Part shown: piece by piece, positions 1 to 4,784 of the stretch
How the letters are laid out: each line of letters starts with the position of its first letter
Numbering within the stretch: the stretch's first letter is position 1
Assembly (NCBI GenBank): GCA_001819095.1
Contig: MHLS01000053.1
Span: 14,884-23,607 of the forward strand
DNA from: Candidatus Lloydbacteria bacterium RIFCSPLOWO2_02_FULL_54_12
GTDB taxonomy: Bacteria; Patescibacteriota; Minisyncoccia; Phycocordibacterales; UBA6899
Direction of reading: 5' to 3'
Length of the DNA: 8,724 nt
Translations under genes and position numbers: made by a program
Notes under the pieces: model-generated
Told to the model about the DNA's origin: nothing
Database searches by the model: none
The model's input: only the letters and a program-made list of their open reading frames with translations

Positions 1-2
1 GC

Positions 3-1001
3 GACGCGACGCTCCTTATGCACCTCGGCATGAAAGCAGAAAAGGACCCCGCTGTTCTCGCAAAGCCTTCCGGCGAGGAAGAAGAGGCGCTCTATGCGGC
101 AGTGAAGAAACGCCTTGCGACGGACCCGAGTTGGTATACACGGACGGCGAAGGAGATCCGCGGGGTGACGGAAGAGACAACGACGGGCGTGCATCGCCTG
201 TATCAGATGGCAAAGGACGGGAGCCTTCGATTCCCGGCTATCAATGTCAACGACTCGGTGACGAAGTCGAAGTTTGACAACATTTACGGTTGCCGCGAAT
301 CGCTCGTGGACGGGATCAAGCGCGCGACCGATGTGATGATCGCAGGAAAGGTGGCGGTGGTCGCCGGTTTCGGCGAAGTCGGAAAGGGCTCGGCACAGGC
401 GCTCCGCGGTCTTCAGGCGCAGGTGTGGGTGAGCGAGATCGACCCCATTTGCGCACTTCAGGCGGCGATGGAGGGATACCGGGTGGTGACGATGGATGAG
501 GCCGCCGAGAAGGCGGATATCTTCGTGACGGCGACGGGGAACACTAAGGTCATCACTCACGAACACATGAAACGGATGAAACAAAACGCCATCGTCTGCA
601 ATATCGGCCATTTCGACAACGAGATCGACGTCGCGAGCCTCAAGGCGTATACGTGGGAGAATATCAAGCCGCAGGTGGATCATGTCATTTTCCCCGACGG
701 TAAGCGCATCATCCTCCTTGCGGAGGGACGCTTGGTGAATTTGAGTTGCGCGACGGGACATCCTAGTTATGTCATGAGTTCGTCTTTCGCAAATCAGGTC
801 TTGGCGCAGATCGAACTCTACGGAAATACCGCCAAGTATCCTCTCGGCGTCCATATCCTTCCCAAGCACCTCGACGAGAAGGTGGCGCGTCTACAGCTCG
901 CCAAACTCGGAGCGACATTGACCGAGCTTACCGACGAGCAGGCGAAGTATATTGCGGTATCGAAGAAGGGTCCCTATAAATCCGAGCATTATCGGTATTA
1001 G
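3..1001 (+). CDS. ahcY: S-adenosylhomocysteinase, 5'-truncated by the window edge
   Basis: AhcY reversibly hydrolyses S-adenosylhomocysteine to adenosine and homocysteine in the cytoplasm, removing the product inhibitor of methyltransferases; it uses tightly bound NAD and works as a tetramer. The frame is open from position 3 (D-A-T-L-L before the ATG at 18, as in the family), so the gene starts outside the window and that ATG is internal; about 332 residues are visible. Counting from the ATG at 18: EETTTGV (52-58); NDSVTKSKFDN (78-88), with the substrate/catalytic Lys83, Asp87 and Asn88; the NAD-binding glycine loop GFGEVGKG (117-124); and the C-terminal KSEHYRY tail, whose Lys and Tyr reach the neighbouring subunit's NAD. 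The stretch before EETTTGV carries the roughly 40-residue insertion of the long bacterial form. It faces a minus-strand gene across a shared terminator. Confidence 0.98.
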   Translation, partial: DATLLMHLGMKAEKDPAVLAKPSGEEEEALYAAVKKRLATDPSWYTRTAKEIRGVTEETTTGVHRLYQMAKDGSLRFPAINVNDSVTKSKFDNIYGCRESLVDGIKRATDVMIAGKVAVVAGFGEVGKGSAQALRGLQAQVWVSEIDPICALQAAMEGYRVVTMDEAAEKADIFVTATGNTKVITHEHMKRMKQNAIVCNIGHFDNEIDVASLKAYTWENIKPQVDHVIFPDGKRIILLAEGRLVNLSCATGHPSYVMSSSFANQVLAQIELYGNTAKYPLGVHILPKHLDEKVARLQLAKLGATLTELTDEQAKYIAVSKKGPYKSEHYRY

Positions 1002-1021
1002 CGTCATTTTTTGACGAAAGA

Positions 1022-1047
1022 AAAAAGAAGGCCGAAGCCTTCTTTTT
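1022..1047. terminator. Bidirectional intrinsic terminator between ahcY and the facing lipoprotein gene
   Basis: An 11-bp perfect stem (1022-1032 with 1037-1047) closes a 4-nt loop. The stem ends are A/T runs, so a U tract follows the hairpin on either strand. Read on the minus strand the loop is a C(UUCG)G tetraloop, an extra-stable type, followed by further Ts. It lies 20 nt after the ahcY stop and just beyond the minus-strand stop at 1056, so it probably ends both transcripts. Confidence 0.9.
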
Positions 1048-1055
1048 GTTGCGAT

Positions 1056-1760
1056 TCACTGCTTTGCACATTTTTCCGGAACAGGACCGTCCGAAACGAC
1101 CGTTACGCGTTCCCCGAATTTTCTCCACTTGTTCCGAAGTGCCTCGTCGAGATCTTCCGCCGTAAGTCGGTAATCGTCGACGGCAAGCGCATAGACACCG
1201 GGGAGAATGAGTGACGCGCTCGCTTTCAAGAGCCCCTCCGGTGAGTGCGTGTGGCTAAAGACAAAGGCGTGGGCTACCTCGTGCGCGATGAACCACGGAT
1301 GAAGTTCTTGCGAGACGATGAATCGCCGGTATCCGTTCTCAATGACGGCCGCCCATGAACCGTCGATACAATGCAGGTCCGTGTTCGACCGTCGTGCGAA
1401 TCCGATTGCAATATCGAATTTCGGCTCACGATGTTTGGTCACAAGCTCAAGATGGCCGAGCATCGGATTGTAGCCGCGCTTGCCCCATGTGACGACGACG
1501 GGGGCAGGCAGGGTCTCCAGTTCGACACCGATCTGCTTCTTCAGGATGGTCGATGCTTCATCGAGTACTTTTCTTATGCCGTCAAGATCGCTCGGGTCAT
1601 CGTAGGCGACGAGTACTTTGAGCGTGCGAATCGGCAATATCTTTGTCGAGAGTTCCGGCGGAGTCTCGATCTGCCCGATGATGCTCGTGGTGCTACACCC
1701 CGAAACAAAAAGCGTCGGCGCAAGAGCAAGAACGCAACAGATGAGTCGAAGCAGGGGCAC
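1056..1760 (-). CDS. Putative lipoprotein zinc metalloprotease, metzincin-like
   Basis: This is a 234-residue protein with a lipoprotein signal peptide: hydrophobic residues 3-19, then the lipobox V-S-G-C with Cys22 as the lipidation site. It should therefore be anchored on the outer face of the membrane. The core motif is H160-E-V-A-H164-A-F-V-F-S-H170, which has the exact spacing of the metzincin zinc site HExxHxxGxxH: three His ligands and catalytic Glu161. The usual Gly is Val167. Downstream, S-L-I-L-P-G-V-Y (183-190) sits where matrixins have the Met-turn (for example A-L-M-Y-P), but the Met is Ile. A Y-R-L-T-x-x-D-L segment (197-204) resembles the end of matrixin domains. The start is GTG with a strong GGGAGG ribosome site 4 nt upstream. 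The substrate is unknown. Placement in the metzincins is inferred from motif spacing alone; a zinc-binding, non-proteolytic protein is possible. Confidence 0.75.
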   Translation of the reverse strand: MPLLRLICCVLALAPTLFVSGCSTTSIIGQIETPPELSTKILPIRTLKVLVAYDDPSDLDGIRKVLDEASTILKKQIGVELETLPAPVVVTWGKRGYNPMLGHLELVTKHREPKFDIAIGFARRSNTDLHCIDGSWAAVIENGYRRFIVSQELHPWFIAHEVAHAFVFSHTHSPEGLLKASASLILPGVYALAVDDYRLTAEDLDEALRNKWRKFGERVTVVSDGPVPEKCAKQ

Positions 1761-1799
1761 GGAGCCTCCCTTTGCGCGAACGAAGTTCCTCTACTCCTT

Positions 1800-1827
1800 A
1801 GACTATGCACTTCACCCGCAAGGTCAA
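1800..1827 (-). promoter_or_regulatory. Candidate promoter of the lipoprotein gene
   Basis: On the minus strand, TTGACC (1822-1827) is followed after 16 nt by TAGTCT (1800-1805), about 40 nt upstream of the GTG start at 1760. The -35 box is good and the -10 box poor. Its position after the terminator of the upstream gene makes a separate promoter plausible. Confidence 0.4.
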
Positions 1828-1850
1828 GCGGCCGACCGTGTGTGCGGCAA

Positions 1851-1877
1851 AGAAAAACCACCCGTGTCAGCGGGTGG
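1851..1877 (-). terminator. Intrinsic terminator of the carbonic-anhydrase-like gene
   Basis: Read on the minus strand, CCACCCG (1871-1877) pairs perfectly with CGGGTGG (1858-1864) around a 6-nt loop, and TTTTTCTTT follows. The stop codon of the gene (1867-1869) lies inside the loop, so the last sense codons form one arm of the stem. It separates this gene from the downstream lipoprotein gene. Confidence 0.9.
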
Positions 1878-2463
1878 GGGAGTAGTCGATGCCTGCGCGT
1901 CGGACGGGTTTTGTCGGGGCGGCTCTCCAGAGAAGCCACGAGGTACGACTTGCGAAGTAGGTGTGCTTCTTGCCGTTGCCGTAGTCGACATGGCAGAAAC
2001 AGGTGACTTTCACGCCGGGCATTTCCCGCTCAACGCGCTCCCGACCCGCAAAAAGGAGTTCGAGTACGCGATAGAAGGAAAGCTTGTGCGCGTATGCGGC
2101 ACCGCACGGTGCGTGCGCGTAGAGGACGATTGTCTCGATGCCCTTCATCCGACGTGCGTCTTTGAGGTGCCCGAGAAGGACCGTGTCTTCGTCGCCGTGT
2201 CGAAGCGGGGAATCGGACGCGATCAGTTTTGCGCCGCCGTTAAGCGAAAGCAAGTGGGGACGGTGCTCTTCGCGGTGATGCAGGCAGATCTTTCGATGGT
2301 ACAAGAACACATTCTCCATCTGGTCTCCGTCTGCGCAGGTCACCAGAATGGCGCCGTTCGTTTCGTCGACCAATTGCGGCCGCACCTTTCGCAGTACGCG
2401 GACCTTTTTTTCGGAGAACATGCGGATTGTCCGCCGGTCTTCTTCCGATAACACGAGGCTCAT
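1867..2463 (-). CDS. Beta-carbonic-anhydrase-like protein with altered active site
   Basis: The protein has 198 residues from the preferred start. The pattern of beta-carbonic anhydrases (zinc enzymes that interconvert CO2 and bicarbonate) is visible. In a numbering that begins 13 residues earlier, at the ATG at 2502, C56-A-D58-G-D60 stands for the C-x-D-S-R zinc/catalytic motif. L-N-G-G-A-K-L-I (87-94) stands for the R-N-A-G-N motif, and H130-A-P-C133-G-A for the H-x-x-C zinc motif. The Cys, His, Cys ligands and the Asp are present. The Arg that pairs with the Asp is missing (Asp60 instead), and the first Cys to His distance (74) is longer than the usual 50-60. Carbonic anhydrase activity is therefore uncertain; the fold assignment is an inference. 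I chose the ATG at 2461-2463 because GGGAG precedes it at good spacing. The in-frame ATG at 2500-2502 has no ribosome site and lies directly after the predicted -10 box. Confidence 0.72.
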   Translation of the reverse strand: MSLVLSEEDRRTIRMFSEKKVRVLRKVRPQLVDETNGAILVTCADGDQMENVFLYHRKICLHHREEHRPHLLSLNGGAKLIASDSPLRHGDEDTVLLGHLKDARRMKGIETIVLYAHAPCGAAYAHKLSFYRVLELLFAGRERVEREMPGVKVTCFCHVDYGNGKKHTYFASRTSWLLWRAAPTKPVRRAGIDYSPTR

Positions 2464-2502
2464 GATGTTCTCCCGGTGCTTGAACGCGGAACGCTGTTTC
2501 AT

Positions 2503-2531
2503 GTGATAACACGATAATCACGTTTTGTAAA
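2503..2531 (-). promoter_or_regulatory. Promoter of the carbonic-anhydrase-like gene
   Basis: On the minus strand, TTTACA (2526-2531, 5 of 6 to consensus) and TATCAC (2503-2508, 4 of 6) are 17 nt apart. Transcription would begin near 2496, inside the first possible reading frame start, which supports translation from the ATG at 2463. The same stretch holds an imperfect inverted repeat (GTGAT/ATCAC around 9 nt), a possible operator shared with the divergent atp operon. Confidence 0.5.
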
Positions 2532-2578
2532 GACACGCTTGATTTCCTTCTTCACTACATGTTAACCTCAAGCAACTT

Positions 2579-3370
2579 ATGGATTCTATCCACGCCAGTA
2601 TCGTCGCGGAACGCTTGGGAGAATGGGCGGGCGTTCCCATTACGAACACCCTCATCATGAGTTGGGTCGTCCTCACCCTCCTTGTACTTGTTGCGGTCAT
2701 TATGCGCACCCGCCTTGCGCTTTTGCCGGGGAAGGCGCAGGTCTTTCTCGAGATTCTTGTCGGGGGCGCCTATGGGTATGTTGAGGAAGTGCTGGAGTCG
2801 AAGGATCTTGCGCGGAAGTTCTTCCCGTTCCTGATGACGATCTTCCTTTTCATTCTGGCCGCAAATTGGCTCGAATTCGTTCCCGGCGTCGGCTCCGTCG
2901 GGTTCTATGCCGAGACTCACGGCGGGGAAGTCGACGACGGACACGGCGAATTTCTTCCGCTTTTGCGTTCGCTCGCGACCGACCTTAATATGCCGCTCGC
3001 GCTCGCGATCATCGCATTCGTCGTGATTGAGGCGGTCGGCATGCGCCGCTTCGGCTTCTTCCGTTACATGAACAGGTTTTTTCCGTTCGGAGCATTTCGG
3101 CACGGTGCCAGTTCGGGGTTGCTTGCGCTCCTTGTGGGTCTGATCGAGCTCGTTTCCGAATTCATCCGTCTCATCTCATTTTCCTTCCGTCTCTTCGGTA
3201 ACATCTTTGCGGGTGAAGTACTTATTGCCGTCATGCTCTTCTTCGTGCCCTACGTCATTCCCGTACCATTCATGGCATTCGAAGTCTTTGTCGGCTTCAT
3301 TCAGGCGGCGATCTTTGCGATGCTTACCCTCTTTTTCATCAAACTTGCAGTAACCGAGGCGGCACATTAG
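2579..3370 (+). CDS. atpB: F1Fo ATP synthase subunit a
   Basis: Subunit a forms the two half-channels that carry protons to and from the rotating c-ring in the membrane. The protein has 263 residues, a usual length, with hydrophobic segments at about 25-42, 82-98, 138-154, 178-200, 203-226 and 233-258. The family signature F-R-L-F-G-N-I-F-A-G-E (203-213) contains the essential Arg204, equivalent to E. coli Arg210. Glu213 and Gln242 (in F-I-Q-A-A-I-F) match the E. coli channel residues Glu219 and Gln252. It is the first gene of the operon in this window; no atpI-type gene lies directly upstream, where a divergent carbonic-anhydrase-like gene sits instead. I see no Shine-Dalgarno sequence before the ATG and no convincing sigma-70 promoter in 2504-2578. 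Confidence 0.98.
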   Translation: MDSIHASIVAERLGEWAGVPITNTLIMSWVVLTLLVLVAVIMRTRLALLPGKAQVFLEILVGGAYGYVEEVLESKDLARKFFPFLMTIFLFILAANWLEFVPGVGSVGFYAETHGGEVDDGHGEFLPLLRSLATDLNMPLALAIIAFVVIEAVGMRRFGFFRYMNRFFPFGAFRHGASSGLLALLVGLIELVSEFIRLISFSFRLFGNIFAGEVLIAVMLFFVPYVIPVPFMAFEVFVGFIQAAIFAMLTLFFIKLAVTEAAH

Positions 3371-3384
3371 TATGGAGAGTCTTT

Positions 3385-3436
3385 GCATCCAAGGTCCGAC
3401 CTTGGGGGTTGATTCTTAAGGTCCGACCTTGGATGC
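3385..3436 (+). repeat. AAGGTC hairpin element, copy 1 (atpB-atpE gap)
   Basis: Arms 3385-3403 and 3418-3436 pair over 19 bp with one central C-C mismatch; the loop is 14 nt (3404-3417). Each arm contains the near-palindromic 13-mer AAGGTCCGACCTT, flanked outside by GCATCC/GGATGC. A second copy between atpF and atpH has the same core and almost the same loop but different, still complementary, outer arms. It could be a REP-like repeat, an RNA processing or stability element, or a binding site for a dimeric protein. There is no U tract, so it is not a standard terminator. Confidence 0.85.
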
Positions 3437-3473
3437 TACCAGTTGTCAATTATGAGTAATTAATAAACACCTT

Positions 3474-3713
3474 ATGGAACTCGAATCTGCAAAAACGTTA
3501 GGTATGGCTCTTGCCGCAGGCCTCGGTGTCATCGGTCCGGGCGTCGGTATCGGTGTGTTGGTCGGGCATGCGCTTGAGGCGATCGGAAGGAATCCGGACG
3601 CACAAGGCAAGATCATGACGACGATGTTCATCGGCATCGCGTTCACCGAAGCCTTGGCAATTTTGGCTCTGGTGTTCGCGGTCTTAGTGGCCAACGGCGC
3701 ACTTATTAAGTAG
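3474..3713 (+). CDS. atpE: F1Fo ATP synthase subunit c
   Basis: Subunit c forms the rotating ring that carries one ion per protomer across the membrane. The protein has 79 residues and folds as a helical hairpin: helix 1 about 8-35 with the glycine-rich G-P-G-V-G-I-G (21-27), polar loop R39-N-P with following D-A-Q, and helix 2 about 46-76. Glu59 in F-T-E-A is the ion-carrying carboxylate. The residues that define sodium-type rings (Gln in the first helix, Ser after the Glu) are Ile26 and Ala60 here, so proton coupling is inferred. No Shine-Dalgarno sequence precedes the ATG. The stop codon TAG is also the first three bases of the heptad array that fills the gap to atpF. Confidence 0.98.
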   Translation: MELESAKTLGMALAAGLGVIGPGVGIGVLVGHALEAIGRNPDAQGKIMTTMFIGIAFTEALAILALVFAVLVANGALIK

Positions 3714-3780
3714 CAAGTTACAAGTAGCAAGTCACAAGCAGGAAAGGAGTTCACTTGAGACTTAGGACTTGAAACTAGTT
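3711..3780 (+). repeat. Heptad array that reverses orientation (atpE-atpF gap)
   Basis: Exactly ten 7-nt units in one register fill 3711-3780. The first four (3711-3738) are of the TAGCAAG/TTACAAG type, two central units (3739-3752) are unrelated, and the last four (3753-3780) are of the ACTTGAG type, roughly the reverse complement of the first group. The halves can form an imperfect hairpin (about 20 of 28 positions complementary). The loop contains AAGGAG (3744-3749), a Shine-Dalgarno-like sequence too far from the atpF ATG at 3783 unless the stem folds. Since 7 is not a multiple of 3, the TAG units put stop codons in more than one frame just after atpE. Confidence 0.75.
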
Positions 3781-3782
3781 TT

Positions 3783-4226
3783 ATGGACGCACTGCTCGCA
3801 TTCGGCGTGAATTGGAAATTACTCCTCATACAGGGGTTGAATTTTGGTTTACTCCTGCTCATCCTCTATAAATTCCTCTACAAGCCGCTCTTTGCGCTCA
3901 TCGACAAACGCCAGCAAGTGATCGAAAAGGGTTTGAAGGACGCCGAGGAGGCGGGACATGAGAAGGAGAAGGTGCTGAAGGAGAAAGACGCCATTCTTGC
4001 CACGGCGCGAGAGGAGGGCGGGAAGATCGCGGACGGGATAAGAAAGCAGGCGACGGAGGCCGAAAAGGCGACGCTCCGCGGTGCGCAGGAGAAGAGCATG
4101 AGTCTTATCGTCGAAGCGCGTGTGAAAGCGGATGCGGAGCGCGAGCACATCCTTCGGGAAAGTGAAAAGGAGATCGCAAGGATGGCAGTGCTTGCGACGG
4201 AGAAGATATTACGAGGGAGTCATTAG
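3783..4226 (+). CDS. atpF: F1Fo ATP synthase subunit b
   Basis: Subunit b is the peripheral stalk that holds the F1 head still against the membrane stator; normally it dimerises. The protein has 147 residues, close to the usual length of about 156. A single membrane segment at about 12-33 is followed by the conserved K-P-L-F (34-37) and by R-Q-Q-V-I-E-K-G-L-K-D-A-E, the typical start of the b-subunit stalk. The rest (about 43-143) is highly charged and alanine-rich with coiled-coil character. Only one b-type gene is seen, consistent with a homodimer. No Shine-Dalgarno sequence lies immediately before the ATG. Confidence 0.96.
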   Translation: MDALLAFGVNWKLLLIQGLNFGLLLLILYKFLYKPLFALIDKRQQVIEKGLKDAEEAGHEKEKVLKEKDAILATAREEGGKIADGIRKQATEAEKATLRGAQEKSMSLIVEARVKADAEREHILRESEKEIARMAVLATEKILRGSH

Positions 4227-4237
4227 TGAATATTGCG

Positions 4238-4287
4238 GGTACAAGGTCCGACCTTGGGGATTGATTCTTAAGGTCGGACCTTGTACC
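4238..4287 (+). repeat. AAGGTC hairpin element, copy 2 (atpF-atpH gap)
   Basis: Arms 4238-4255 and 4270-4287 are perfectly complementary over 18 bp, with a 14-nt loop (4256-4269) differing from the loop of copy 1 by one base. The core 13-mer is AAGGTCCGACCTT on the 5' side and its exact complement on the 3' side. The outer arms are GGTAC/GTACC, unlike copy 1, so the pairing is conserved while the sequence differs. Confidence 0.87.
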
Positions 4288-4305
4288 TCGGCAGATACCA
4301 AAAAT

Positions 4306-4707
4306 ATGCGCGCTTCATACTATGCACAGGCATTTCACGACCTTGCGCTCTCCGGAAAGATCGGAGAAGAGACACTGGTGAAACAATTCGTCGCCACGGT
4401 GGCGGCGAATGGCCACAAACACCTTTTGTTGCAAATTGTACGCTCCCTTGAGCGGATTATGCGCCGCGAAGCGAAGAAAGAGACCATCGAAGTCTTCTCC
4501 ACGAAAGAACTTTCGCAGTCGGAGGTTGGTGCGCTCCTCAAGAACGAGCCTTTCAAGCACGCGCTCTCGGCAAAGCACAAGAAAGTCTTGGGGAAGACGG
4601 ATGATACGCTCGTCGGCGGCGTCGTTGTGCGTACGAGCCGTGAGAAGGTCGACACAAGTCACAAACGCGCCCTTATGGACCTTTATCAATCGTTAGTCAG
4701 TGGCTAG
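4306..4707 (+). CDS. atpH: F1Fo ATP synthase subunit delta, shortened
   Basis: Delta joins the peripheral stalk to the top of the alpha/beta head. The protein has 133 residues, well below the usual 170-180. The N terminus (A-S-Y-Y-A-Q-A-F-H-D-L-A, residues 3-14) matches the first helix of the family (Y-A-x-A-L). The C terminus has the signature D-D-T-L-V-G-G-V-V-V-R-T (103-114), followed by D-T-S-H-K-R-A-L. The missing residues therefore come from the middle. The ATG at 4306 is chosen because the protein begins with the family motif there; the frame is open further upstream, but that stretch overlaps atpF and the hairpin and has no family similarity. No Shine-Dalgarno sequence is seen. The stop codon TAG is part of the next heptad array. 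Confidence 0.93.
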   Translation: MRASYYAQAFHDLALSGKIGEETLVKQFVATVAANGHKHLLLQIVRSLERIMRREAKKETIEVFSTKELSQSEVGALLKNEPFKHALSAKHKKVLGKTDDTLVGGVVVRTSREKVDTSHKRALMDLYQSLVSG

Positions 4708-4781
4708 TCACTAGTTGCCAGTCGCTAGTAAATGCGGCTGACTTGTACCTAGAAACTAGCAACTGACAACTAGTAACTAAC
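4698..4781 (+). repeat. Heptad array that reverses orientation (atpH-atpA gap)
   Basis: Twelve 7-nt units in one register run from 4698, inside the last codons of atpH, to 4781, three bases before the atpA ATG. The first five are of the TAGTCAC/CAGTCGC type, two or three central units diverge, and the last four (4754-4781) are of the AACTAGC type, the reverse complement class. The segments 4703-4730 and 4754-4781 can pair at about 23 of 28 positions around a loop of about 23 nt. Most remaining positions are C-A in plus-strand RNA but G-U in minus-strand RNA. TAG/TAA triplets occur in all three frames. The layout matches the array between atpE and atpF although the unit sequence differs. Confidence 0.8.
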
Positions 4782-4784
4782 CCC

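Noticed and set aside
1371..2451. Long open frames on the plus strand (about 211 and 277 codons) covering 1371-2451
   Set aside because: They are out-of-frame shadows of the two minus-strand genes. The minus-strand proteins carry a lipobox, HExxHxxxxxH and carbonic-anhydrase motifs, ribosome sites and terminators; the plus-strand frames show no recognisable motifs.
2539..2567. Possible atpB promoter: TTGATT, 17 nt, TTAACC
   Set aside because: The -10 box matches consensus at only about two positions, too weak to list as a feature.
4132..4305. 58-codon upstream extension of atpH
   Set aside because: It overlaps the end of atpF and crosses the AAGGTC hairpin; delta similarity begins at the ATG at 4306.
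3711..4781. CRISPR-like interpretation of the intergenic repeats
   Set aside because: The units are 7 nt, contiguous and without unique spacers of regular length; the 13-mer hairpins are only two copies. No cas-like gene is present.
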